A DNA stretch of 32,219 bases, from the NCBI GenBank assembly GCA_022684035.1, contig JAJHSB010000037.1, positions 1 through 32,219 on the forward strand, written 5' to 3'. Below the pieces are notes generated by a model. It did not search any database. It was not told the origin of the DNA and saw only the letters and a program-made list of their open reading frames with translations. Position numbers and translations under genes: made by a program. This stretch comes from Candidatus Acetothermia bacterium. Its GTDB lineage: Bacteria; Bipolaricaulota; Bipolaricaulia; UBA7950. The stretch's first letter is position 1. Every line of letters begins with the position of its first letter. Positions 14,846-22,864 of this stretch are shown piece by piece.

Positions 14846-15086
14846 GAAGAACAAGATCGGGCAGAGTGGGCTATTCAGCGTGGTTCTCTTTCACTCGATA
14901 AGCGGGGCGCTCCGTGCCGAGAAGCTGCTGAAGGTGGAAAGCGTGCCTCTGAAGCTGATTCCTGTACCGCGGCATCTAAGCTCGGACTGTGGTATCTGTA
15001 TTCGGTTTGAGCGCGCCGACAAACTGAAGGTTGAGAAAATACTCAGCCGAAGCAAGTTGGAAATCCAGGGGATATACCACATATAA
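14835..15086 (+). CDS. DUF3343 protein, putative Se/S carrier
   Basis: An 83-residue protein. ISGALRAEKLLK, VPLKLIPVPRHLSSDCGICIRF and IQGIYHI are the DUF3343 signature, including the conserved SSDCG cysteine. DUF3343 genes commonly sit beside yedF-like genes, as here. The start is uncertain: TTG at 14835, within the yedF-like stop region, is the only reasonable codon and has a poor ribosome site, suggesting translational coupling. Confidence 0.8.
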   Translation: MLSEKNKIGQSGLFSVVLFHSISGALRAEKLLKVESVPLKLIPVPRHLSSDCGICIRFERADKLKVEKILSRSKLEIQGIYHI

Positions 15087-15180
15087 GCGTTCAGCAATCA
15101 GCCTTTAGCCGTAACCCAAGCTTACCGCTCTGTCTAGCCAAAATTGAAGGTACTGACCGCTGATGGGTGAACTCTTGCGC

Positions 15181-15248
15181 CTCGATTATTGACAAATCGC
15201 TCATAGAAGTTTGGTTATTGGGATTTCCGGCTTGTCCGGATTAGGTGC
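15181..15248 (+). repeat. Dispersed repeat R2, copy 2
   Basis: Near-identical to 59-104 for TGACAAATCGCTCATAGAAG and GTTTGGTTATTG, then GGATTTCCGGCTTGTCCGG and ATTAGGTGC. It is shorter than copy 1 because the inner GATTTGGTTATTG units are collapsed. It ends about 14 bases from the transposase remnant that follows on the minus strand. The stretch 15087-15180 has no recognisable content. Confidence 0.7.
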
Positions 15249-15261
15249 TAAGTTTCACCAG

Positions 15262-15532
15262 TTAGTGGTACAGAAGTACCTCCTTCAGGTCGACGAGAAA
15301 ATCTTTTCGAATGCCCATTAAATATTCTACCACTTTTAGCTCTTTGGTCAGAGAATGGTAAACCGTCAACGGACGGTTGGAACGGTCTTTAAGGAGATTC
15401 CCGATTCTTCCATTTGGCAACTCTTTTCGGGTTAATCTTGAACTTTCTGGCCAAATCACGTATACTATTGTTGCTATCTCGAATTAGTTGTCGAAGATGG
15501 ATATTTGTTGTCGCGTTCGAGTGATATTTCAT
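15262..15532 (-). pseudogene. Transposase N-terminal remnant with frameshift (IS481-like)
   Basis: Read on the minus strand from ATG at 15532: MKYHSNATTNIHLRQLIRD, IRDLARKFKINPKRVAKWK and NRES, then a stop. Shifting frame by one base at that point continues LKDRSNRPLTVYHSLTKEL and VVEYLMGIRKDFLVDLKE. This is the helix-turn-helix head of transposases with the pattern WKxRxxVxDRSxRPxxxxTTLT. The DDE catalytic domain is absent. The element is dead: frameshifted and truncated. Confidence 0.65.
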
Positions 15533-15632
15533 ATTTAACTATTATACCATAATTCACAGTGACCACAGAGACGGACACGAAAACTTCGAGCACGGCCTGT
15601 TTCCATCCGTCTCCATAAAAAGGAGGTTTACA

Positions 15633-16199
15633 ATTAACGAGAAGATCAATTCGCTCATCAACGCGCGGCGCGCCAAGCGTGCTCTCTCCACTAAACCAGT
15701 TGACGCGGAAGAGATCCAATCTCTGATTGAAGCGGCGCACCTCGCCCCATCCTGTTTCAATAATCAACCTTGGCGGTTCATCGTTATCGACGATAAGGAG
15801 AAACTTGCTGCGACCAAGGAGGCGATGCCGACGGGAAACTACTGGACCGCACCGGCGCCGGTGATCATTGCTATTACCTCGCAGCGTGACCTTGACTGCA
15901 AACTCTCCGACAAACGCGATTACTTCTTGTTTGACTGTGGGATAGCCGTGGGCAACCTGATGATCCAAGCAACTGAGATGGGTTTGATCGCCCACCCGAT
16001 CGCCGGGTACAACCCAATGAAAATTAAGGAGATATTAAAAATTCCCGCAGACTACGTTCTTATCACCTTGGTCATTGTGGCTCACCCTGGTGATCCCGCG
16101 ACTCTTTCCAAAGACCATCGCGTGGTTGAGCTCGGAGAACGTATTCGTAAGCCGCTCGTTGAAGTGATGGCACGGAATCAGTTTATCGCGGAGGCTTAA
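15633..16199 (+). CDS. Nitroreductase-family FMN oxidoreductase (apparent AUU start)
   Basis: A 188-residue flavoprotein. The N-terminal ARRAKRALSTKPVDAEEIQS and the FMN-binding HLAPSCFNNQPWRFIV are intact, followed by GNLMIQATEMGLIAHPIAGY and VVELGERIRKPL at the C-terminus. Homology begins well before the first ATG (15825), which would remove the FMN site. The open frame from 15521 onward contains no ATG, GTG or TTG before 15825. The best start is ATT at 15633, six bases after AGGAGG. Either AUU initiation is used or the start was mutated from ATG. Probably reduces nitro or quinone compounds with NAD(P)H. Confidence 0.75.
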   Translation: MNEKINSLINARRAKRALSTKPVDAEEIQSLIEAAHLAPSCFNNQPWRFIVIDDKEKLAATKEAMPTGNYWTAPAPVIIAITSQRDLDCKLSDKRDYFLFDCGIAVGNLMIQATEMGLIAHPIAGYNPMKIKEILKIPADYVLITLVIVAHPGDPATLSKDHRVVELGERIRKPLVEVMARNQFIAEA

Positions 16200-16241
16200 C
16201 AATCGCTCCTTAAAGTTAAGGAAATCCAAGGAACCAAAAGT

Positions 16242-16410
16242 GGATCATCTCCCCAAAAGTTGGTAAGATCATGAGGATTCGAGGAGTCAAGTCCCGTATC
16301 AAGTACGGGGCAAGGATTCGAGGGAAATGCTTAAGGCACTAATAAAATCATTAGAAAACAAGCACTTGAACCCTTGAATCCTTTCTAGCAACTAAATTGG
16401 AGAAGAACCA
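16242..16410 (-). repeat. MITE-like repeat R1, copy C (with nested insertion)
   Basis: Full-length copy in inverse orientation to A and B. It begins GGATCATCTCCCCAAAAGTTG and ends CAACTAAATTGGAGAAGAAC. AGGATTCGAG occurs twice, flanking GAGTCAAGTCCCGTATCAAG plus TACGGGGCA; copy B shows the site with a single AGGATTCGAG and no insert. The rest of the gap to the ZIP gene (16411-16600) shows only a ribosome site. Confidence 0.8.
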
Positions 16411-16600
16411 AAAAGGATTATCTCGCTTGTAATATTGGTAATGGGTGATGGGTTAAGAAGAAGCGGAAAGCGAAATGAGAGATATGGGGTGAAGATACAG
16501 ATTCGCCTGTGCATGTTATTTCCCGACTCTGGATACGCAACATTTGCAACTTGCTTTGAGATAATTTCGAGGGTTCAACCGATAGGTAAAGGAGATCTTT

Positions 16601-17365
16601 ATGATCGATAATTTTGGTTTGGCATTCTTAATCACAATGCTTGCCGGACTGTCGACTGCAGTGGGCGGGTTAATCGGGATCATAGTTCGCAAACCTGGGC
16701 CACGCTTTATGGCACTTGCACTCGGCTTCTCCGCCGGAGTAATGATCCTACTCTCCTATGTTCAGCTGCTGCAAGGCGGAATAGAGCAGATCGGCTTTGT
16801 CTACGCTCACCTGGCATTCTTCGTTGGAATGGGAGTGATGTTTTTGGTCGATATCTCAGTTCCGCATAACTTCCTTGTCGAGGATCATCGCATCGGCACC
16901 GATGAACGCAGCCGCCGGATGATGAAGACTGGTTGGTTCGTAGCACTCGGGATCACTACCCATAACTTCCCGGAAGGGATGGCCACATTTATGGCTACAT
17001 TGGTTGACCCATCGCTCGGGCTTGCGATTGCCGTGGCAATCGCCTTCCATAATATTCCTGAAGGAATAGCCGTAGCTGCGCCAATCTATGCTGCGACTAA
17101 CCGCCGCAAAAAAGCGTTTTTGTGGTCGTTCTTTGCCGGGCTGTCCGAGCCGGTCGGCGCTGGTTTGGCCGCGCTTGTCCTGATGCCGTTTTTAACTGAT
17201 ACGGTGCTCAGTTACGTGCTCGCGGTAGTCGGCGGAGCAATGGTCTTCATTTCGCTCGATGAGCTGATCCCTGCCACCCGCATATTCAAGCAAGATCATA
17301 TCGCAATTAGCGGGGTTATCGCTGGCATGATCGTGATGGCAGTTAGTCTGTGGCTGTTGCGATAG
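16601..17365 (+). CDS. zupT: ZIP-family metal transporter, ZupT-like
   Basis: A 254-residue inner-membrane protein with about eight transmembrane segments. The paired metal-site helices show THNFPEGMATF and FHNIPEGIAVA, the hallmark of ZIP transporters. It imports Zn(II), and in ZupT also Fe(II), Mn(II) or Co(II). AAAGGAG lies six bases before the ATG. It stands alone between repeat R1 and the convergent lactate genes. No zinc-regulator box was recognised. Confidence 0.93.
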   Translation: MIDNFGLAFLITMLAGLSTAVGGLIGIIVRKPGPRFMALALGFSAGVMILLSYVQLLQGGIEQIGFVYAHLAFFVGMGVMFLVDISVPHNFLVEDHRIGTDERSRRMMKTGWFVALGITTHNFPEGMATFMATLVDPSLGLAIAVAIAFHNIPEGIAVAAPIYAATNRRKKAFLWSFFAGLSEPVGAGLAALVLMPFLTDTVLSYVLAVVGGAMVFISLDELIPATRIFKQDHIAISGVIAGMIVMAVSLWLLR

Positions 17366-17564
17366 ACGGGCAGTTCATCAACCAACGACCGGTCTCGTTC
17401 ACCTTACTATTGATCCGACTGAATCTTTCCTTGCATGTTGTCACCACCTACTGCCTCTATCTCCGACGCATTTTGAGCCCAGAGTGCCAAGTTTGTTTCC
17501 TTTATGAGCCAGGCGGAGTACACACGAGTCACTGACAAATGCGGGATAGCATAGCTGGTCGATG

Positions 17565-18494
17565 TCACAGACTTGCCACTATATCCTGCAAGAACCGCGC
17601 CGACTCATGGAGTGCCTTTCGCAGCTGCGGAGCAAGCGGAATCTCCACTATCTTTCTGATGCCGGTTCGGCCGACGATACATGGTACACTGAGACAGAGA
17701 TTACTCAACCCATACTCGCCGGAAAGAGCAGTGGAGACAGTGAGGAGACTGTTCTCGTTCCTAATAATTGCACTGAGAATGCGTAACAACGCCAGTCCGA
17801 CTCCATAGCGCGTCGATCCCTTTGCTGCAATCACATGGTAAGCTGATTGACGTACTGTATCGGATATTTGTTTCCGTATAACATCTTCTTCCAATGATAT
17901 TCGTTCACAGAATTGCACCAGCGACATGCCGGCAATATAGACATGATCCCATAGCAATACCTGACTGTCTCCATGTTCGCCGATAACATACGCATGAACA
18001 TTACGTGGATCAACGTCGCATAAGAGGCTAAGTTGGTAACGAAAGCGTGCTGAATCCAAAACGGTACCAGAGCCGAATACCTGTTCTCTCGGTAAGCGGG
18101 AGTGGTTAAGAATCACCTGGGTCATCAGATCAACGGGATTTGTTACGACAACGAGGAGCGCCTGATCGGTCTGAGCCAGTATCTGCTCGGTAATCGAACG
18201 ACATACTATTGCATTACGGGCGGCGAGTTCGATCCGCGTCTCATCATCCGACCGTTGCCGCACCCCGGCGGTAATGACAATAACGGTAGCATCGCGACAG
18301 TCTGAATACTCACCAGCATAGATTTTGACCGGTGGGACAAAGAAGAGACCGTGGTTCATATCCATCGCCTCACCACGTGCTCGTTCGACATTTTGATCGA
18401 TGAGAACAATCTCTTCTACCAATCCTGCTATCTGTAATGTATAGGCAAGCGTGTTTCCAACATCACCCGCTCCGATGATTACAATCTTACTCAT
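17565..18494 (-). CDS. ldh: L-lactate dehydrogenase
   Basis: Interconverts pyruvate and L-lactate with NAD(H). About 309 residues. The dinucleotide motif GAGDVGNTLAY is near the N-terminus, with IDQN. The substrate loop reads AGVRQRSDDETR: Gln at the specificity position indicates LDH and not malate dehydrogenase, but the loop is one residue longer than the usual QKPGETR. NPVDLM, DSARFR and GEHGDSQV supply the catalytic Asp, Arg and His. The start is either of two adjacent ATGs (18497/18494) after AGGAGG; the second has better spacing. It lies downstream of lactate permease, probably the same operon. Confidence 0.9.
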   Translation of the reverse strand: MSKIVIIGAGDVGNTLAYTLQIAGLVEEIVLIDQNVERARGEAMDMNHGLFFVPPVKIYAGEYSDCRDATVIVITAGVRQRSDDETRIELAARNAIVCRSITEQILAQTDQALLVVVTNPVDLMTQVILNHSRLPREQVFGSGTVLDSARFRYQLSLLCDVDPRNVHAYVIGEHGDSQVLLWDHVYIAGMSLVQFCERISLEEDVIRKQISDTVRQSAYHVIAAKGSTRYGVGLALLRILSAIIRNENSLLTVSTALSGEYGLSNLCLSVPCIVGRTGIRKIVEIPLAPQLRKALHESARFLQDIVASL

Positions 18495-18589
18495 CATTCC
18501 TCCTCTTCTTTACTTAAAAGCTAAACGTGATAACTGTGCTTTAGTTTATTCAGTGTAGTGGTAATTACAACAATCGGTAAACGCGCTAT

Positions 18590-20257
18590 TTAAAACGGCC
18601 GCATAAAGTAGATCAGAGCAAAGCCGATTAATCCGGCGGCCAGTGAATAGAAAAGTGCGGGTAGGAAATTTGTTTTTATGATCTTCCCCTCCCTTCCCAC
18701 CACTCCCACAGTGATCGCTACTGCTACTACGTTGTGAATAGCGATCATATTTCCAGCTGATCCACCGAGGGATTGCAATCCGAGGATGACTAACCGCGAG
18801 ATTTCTGCTTGCACTGCCACTCCATGCTGAAACGCGCCAAACAGAATATTGGAGACAGTATTACTACCAGAGATGAATGATCCCAAAACTCCCACCAGCG
18901 GAGCTAAGAGTGGCCAGATATCGTTAAATAAGACTGCTGCAGCTCCGGACATCGTCAGAATCATACTCTCTTTGCTGTAGGGATTATAACCGGAATGGAT
19001 CATCACCTGAACCATCGCCACCGCAAAGATCAATGCGATTGCCGCTGGTCCGATCTGTTTACATGTTTTGCTCCACGCACTTACTGCTGCTTGTCCACTC
19101 ATCCGATGCAAGAATATCGTTACCAATGCCACGAGGATGAATGGTATTGTCCCTGGCAGGTAGAGAATAGGGAGAGAATAAGAAAGAGTGGTGCCGAGAA
19201 TCCCCTCCCAAGTGATAGTAGCCCGACGGAGGACTTCTCCTACACCAAGTAGCGGTAACCGGGTGAGAAGAAGAATAATCGCGACCAGCAGATAAGGGAG
19301 CCATGCTCGTAAGATCGACATCGACTTTGTTGTCGCCTCGTCTTGCGGCTCTACTATTCCAACCCACTCAGACGGCCATTCGTTGGCAGAGGGGAAGTCC
19401 CATCCTTCTTTTGGAACAAACCATCCCGCACGTGTCCCATAGATTACCAATAGCAATCCGAAGAGTGCTCCGGCAACTGATGGGAGTTCCGGCCCGAAGA
19501 GAAGGGCAAAGCCAAGATAGGGGACGGTGAATGCCAGTCCGGAGAATATAGCAAACGGAGCGATCCTTAGCCCTGATTTTATCGACTTCTCCTTGCCGAA
19601 TAGTCTGGTCAAAATTACACAAATCAGCAGCGGCGTAAAAGTACCGAGGATAGCATGGGGAATCGCAGTAAAGATTGTAATCTGATCGATGAAGTGGAAA
19701 AAGTCCATGCCGGCGGGAAGATCGACAAGAACATGTGGAATATTGAGTACTGCTTGTAATCCGCCGATCATTGGTGTTCCCACTGCCCCGAAGGCGACAG
19801 GGGTATTGTTGGCGATCAAGGCGATAATCGCTGCGGCTAATGGAGGGAATCCCAGTCCAACCAAAAGTGGGCCGGCCAGAGCTGCTGGTGCACCGAAACC
19901 AGCTGCTCCCTCGATGAATGCTCCAAACAGCCAGGCAACGATAATTGCCTGAATTCGTCGATCTGGGCTGATGCCATGAAAACCGCGGTTGATCGTCGCC
20001 ATCGCCCTGCTGCGGGTCAATGTATTCATCAGTAGTACTGCTCCGAAGATAATGATCAGAATATTTACTGCGGCAAGAGCACCAAGCAGAGATGCAGCCG
20101 CCAGCCAGCGCACCGGCATCCCCCAGACTCCGGCAGCAATAAGTAGCGTGACCAACCAAGTAATCGGCATTCCCCGTTTGGCTGGCCAATTGAGCCCCAC
20201 CAACAGAATGATCGTCAAGATGATTGGTAAGATTGAAAGTAGCGCTGGTACAAACAC
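18590..20257 (-). CDS. lctP: L-lactate permease
   Basis: A 555-residue integral membrane transporter with about 12-14 hydrophobic segments. It shows LctP features such as [35 protein letters not shown] and [15 protein letters not shown]. It moves lactate (and glycolate) with protons. GTG at 20257, four bases after AAAGGAGG, is chosen; a GTG seven codons earlier has no site. It ends 93 bases before ldh. Whether the pair exports fermentation lactate or imports it for oxidation cannot be told from sequence. Confidence 0.93.
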   Translation of the reverse strand: MFVPALLSILPIILTIILLVGLNWPAKRGMPITWLVTLLIAAGVWGMPVRWLAAASLLGALAAVNILIIIFGAVLLMNTLTRSRAMATINRGFHGISPDRRIQAIIVAWLFGAFIEGAAGFGAPAALAGPLLVGLGFPPLAAAIIALIANNTPVAFGAVGTPMIGGLQAVLNIPHVLVDLPAGMDFFHFIDQITIFTAIPHAILGTFTPLLICVILTRLFGKEKSIKSGLRIAPFAIFSGLAFTVPYLGFALLFGPELPSVAGALFGLLLVIYGTRAGWFVPKEGWDFPSANEWPSEWVGIVEPQDEATTKSMSILRAWLPYLLVAIILLLTRLPLLGVGEVLRRATITWEGILGTTLSYSLPILYLPGTIPFILVALVTIFLHRMSGQAAVSAWSKTCKQIGPAAIALIFAVAMVQVMIHSGYNPYSKESMILTMSGAAAVLFNDIWPLLAPLVGVLGSFISGSNTVSNILFGAFQHGVAVQAEISRLVILGLQSLGGSAGNMIAIHNVVAVAITVGVVGREGKIIKTNFLPALFYSLAAGLIGFALIYFMRPF

Positions 20258-20636
20258 TATTCCTCCTTTATCTTGCACCTTAACGATACTACAGGCGATG
20301 TGGTATATTCAGTTTTGGAACTTTTCTCTTTTCTGGTGTATATTTTTCCATTTTGCCACACCTCATATTCTATCTCTTCTATCTCCCAGAGACCAGTTAT
20401 CAATTAGCGGGTGGAGGAATGCTCTATCAGTACAAGCTTTTAAAAATCATCTTCTTTAAGATCAGCAAAGATGACTTAAAGTTATTACTGTGATTGCAGC
20501 CAGGCTGCGCAATAATTAACCGTTGCAGTTGTACTTAAACATCAATGTGACCTTGCAGAGACTTGCGGAATCGGCTATCCTGAATTGAAAAGTGAGTCGT
20601 AGGTGATTATCGAGTAACCCCCACAAAGGAGATAAG
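20258..20636. other. Divergent intergenic region between lctP and purE
   Basis: It must hold the promoters for both divergent operons, but no -35/-10 pair is convincing. One short hairpin (20493-20513, GCAGC-CAG-GCTGC core) lies about 125 bases before purE without a T-tract. I looked for purine-riboswitch-like conserved elements and saw none. AAAGGAG marks the purE ribosome site. Confidence 0.4.
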
Positions 20637-21116
20637 ATGCCGGAAGGTTTAGTAGGAATCATTATGGGAAGTGACTCTGATCTTCCTACTATGAGTCTTG
20701 CAGCGCAGGTGTTGGAAGAACTGGATATCAGGTATGAGATTACTATTGTCTCGGCACATCGTACCCCGCAGCGAATGATCCAATACGCACATTCCGCTGC
20801 TTCCCGCGGTATAGAAGTGATCATTGCCGGTGCTGGTGGTGCAGCGCACCTGCCGGGCTTAACCGCGGCCAATACAATTTTACCGGTGATCGGAGTGCCG
20901 ATTACTACCCGCTCTTTATGCGGAATTGACTCTTTATACTCAATATTACCGATGCCGGTAAGCCGACCAGTGGCAACGATGGCGATCGGTGAAGACGGGG
21001 CACGCAATGCAGCATACCTTGCCGCGCAGATTCTCGGCTTAAAATACTCTTCTATTCAGGCGCAGTTGATTAAGCAGCGTGCTTTATCCAACGATGTAAG
21101 CGAGATTGCGTTATGA
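20637..21116 (+). CDS. purE: N5-carboxyaminoimidazole ribonucleotide mutase
   Basis: Converts N5-CAIR, made by PurK, to CAIR in purine synthesis. It has 159 residues, class I PurE length. All core motifs are present: [11 protein letters not shown] (phosphate and ribose binding), SAHRTPQRM (catalytic His), [10 protein letters not shown], and GIDSLYSI with [20 protein letters not shown] lies before the ATG. It overlaps purK by 4 bp (ATGA), so the two are translationally coupled. Confidence 0.96.
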   Translation: MPEGLVGIIMGSDSDLPTMSLAAQVLEELDIRYEITIVSAHRTPQRMIQYAHSAASRGIEVIIAGAGGAAHLPGLTAANTILPVIGVPITTRSLCGIDSLYSILPMPVSRPVATMAIGEDGARNAAYLAAQILGLKYSSIQAQLIKQRALSNDVSEIAL

Positions 21117-22252
21117 AGATAATCTTTCCTCCAGCAACTATCGGAATCATCGGCGGCGGGCAATTAGGGAAGATGCTCTCCCAAGCGGCAAAACGCCTCG
21201 GCTATCGGGTGGTGATCCTCGATCCGGTGCCGGAATGTCCGGCTGCTGGGCTCTGCGATGAACATATCACAGCGGAATTCGATGATCCAGACGCTATTGC
21301 TGTATTGATTAAAAAAGCCGATATTATCACTTATGAATTCGAAAATGTCGCTTCTGCTCCGCTCGAACAGGCCGCTGATCAAGTAACGGTCTTTCCCCTT
21401 CCCTCTACTTTGAATATACTCTCCCATCGCATACGGGAGAAGAAAGCGATACAAGCGATCGGGATCAAGGTGGCAAACTTTATCTCTCTCAACACTGACA
21501 AACAACTGGCAGAGGCCGTTGCCGCAGTCGGTCTACCGGCAGTGTTGAAGAGAGTCCAAGGCGGCTACGATGGTAAAGGGCAGCAGATATTACGATCAAT
21601 GGAGGATCTTGCTGCGCTCTCTTTTTCCGGCGCACATGTCATGGAAGCTTACATTCCATTTGTCAAAGAGATTTCCGTGATCTGTGCCCGGAGTGCTGCA
21701 GGAGAAATTCGGAGTTTTCCGGTTGCGGAGAACATCCACCAGAATAATATCCTTCATCAATCGATCGTTCCGGCTCGTATCTCTGAATCTACCGCCCGGC
21801 TGGCGACTGAATATGCGGAACGAATAGTAACTGGACTGAACGGAGTGGGCGTATTCGGTATCGAGATGTTCCTCTGTGATGATGGAGAGATTCTGATCAA
21901 TGAGATTGCGCCCCGCGTCCATAACTCCGGACATTACACCATTGAAGCATGTCATACATCACAGTTCGAGCAGCATATTCGCGCTATCTGCGGTCTCCCG
22001 CTCGGAGAGACTGGCCTGCGTCGGGCAGTGGTGATGATCAATATCATCGGCGACAAAGAGAATCGATCGGCACGGCTGGAAGGGATAGATGCTGCGCTGC
22101 GCATACCTGAAGTCAACCTACATCTATATGGAAAAAAAGAGTTGCGTCGCGGTCGTAAAATGGGTCATATTACCGCATTGGCCGATTCACTGCCGCTTGC
22201 GATTAAACGAGCAGAGATAGCACATCGCTCTCTAAGGTGGGAGGATGACTGA
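21113..22252 (+). CDS. purK: N5-carboxyaminoimidazole ribonucleotide synthase
   Basis: ATP-grasp enzyme of 379 residues that carboxylates AIR to N5-CAIR using ATP and bicarbonate. The N-terminal [12 protein letters not shown], the central ATP-grasp [14 protein letters not shown] and the C-terminal [19 protein letters not shown] are canonical. It overlaps purE by 4 bp upstream and the PurE-like gene by 8 bp downstream, so all three are made together. The last 30 residues are rich in Arg/Lys and add little beyond the usual length. Confidence 0.96.
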   Translation: MKIIFPPATIGIIGGGQLGKMLSQAAKRLGYRVVILDPVPECPAAGLCDEHITAEFDDPDAIAVLIKKADIITYEFENVASAPLEQAADQVTVFPLPSTLNILSHRIREKKAIQAIGIKVANFISLNTDKQLAEAVAAVGLPAVLKRVQGGYDGKGQQILRSMEDLAALSFSGAHVMEAYIPFVKEISVICARSAAGEIRSFPVAENIHQNNILHQSIVPARISESTARLATEYAERIVTGLNGVGVFGIEMFLCDDGEILINEIAPRVHNSGHYTIEACHTSQFEQHIRAICGLPLGETGLRRAVVMINIIGDKENRSARLEGIDAALRIPEVNLHLYGKKELRRGRKMGHITALADSLPLAIKRAEIAHRSLRWEDD

Positions 22253-22763
22253 CAAACGAGTAGCTCTCTTGGCCGAAGATGCACAAGACTTACAATTATT
22301 GGAGCAGGGAGCGGAAATTTTGATCCGGTTCTCTGTCCCTTATGATCTCCGGCATATATCGGCTCATCTAACACCGCAGAGACTGCATGATTATGCCGTA
22401 AAGGCACAACAAAACGGCATCGCAGTCATTATCACCGCAGCGCGTGGAGCAGCTCACTTAGCAGGTGCGGTTGCTTCACTTACCACCTTGCCGGTAATCG
22501 GAGTTCCGCTGGAATCATCACTGAGTGGCATCGATTCTCTCTTGGCCACTGTACAGATGCCAGCTGGAATTCCCGTTGCCACGATGGCAATTGGTCTTGC
22601 CGGGATAAAGAACGCTTGCTTGCTTGCAGTGCAAATTCTGGCATTAAATGACCTGGTGCTGCAGAAGCAGCTGATCGACTACCGCCGATATCTCCGCGAT
22701 GAAGTGGTGGAAAAAGGCAAACGCCTACGTGAAGATGGATATCAGTCTTATCCCGGAACCTGA
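22245..22763 (+). CDS. Divergent PurE paralogue (PurE')
   Basis: A 172-residue protein that aligns with PurE over its full length. The scaffold is kept: [50 protein letters not shown] and [10 protein letters not shown]. The substrate-binding motif GSxSDxxTM is replaced by [10 protein letters not shown], and the Arg after the catalytic His (SAHRTP) is Leu. It also has a charged 20-residue C-terminal extension. Translationally coupled to purK. PurE is octameric, so it may be a non-catalytic subunit partner or act on a different ligand; neither is proven. Confidence 0.85.
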   Translation: MTDKRVALLAEDAQDLQLLEQGAEILIRFSVPYDLRHISAHLTPQRLHDYAVKAQQNGIAVIITAARGAAHLAGAVASLTTLPVIGVPLESSLSGIDSLLATVQMPAGIPVATMAIGLAGIKNACLLAVQILALNDLVLQKQLIDYRRYLRDEVVEKGKRLREDGYQSYPGT

Positions 22764-22864
22764 TGCGCGAGTGCAACTATTTTGTCACAACGAGAGTAGC
22801 AAATAGAAGATTGTGCAGATAAGGACGTGGATCGTACTTGAGAAATTCAGTGTAATTTGAGGTT

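Noticed and set aside
15825-16199. Short nitroreductase starting at ATG15825
   Set aside because: It would omit the FMN-binding N-terminus, whose codons are intact upstream in the same frame.
19368-20189. 273-codon minus-strand ORF
   Set aside because: It is an alternative frame on the same strand inside lctP; Ser/Arg/Cys-rich composition and no motif. Shadow of the real gene.
20459-20636. Possible purine riboswitch ahead of purE
   Set aside because: None of the conserved junction or loop sequences were recognised; only a short hairpin without a T-tract.
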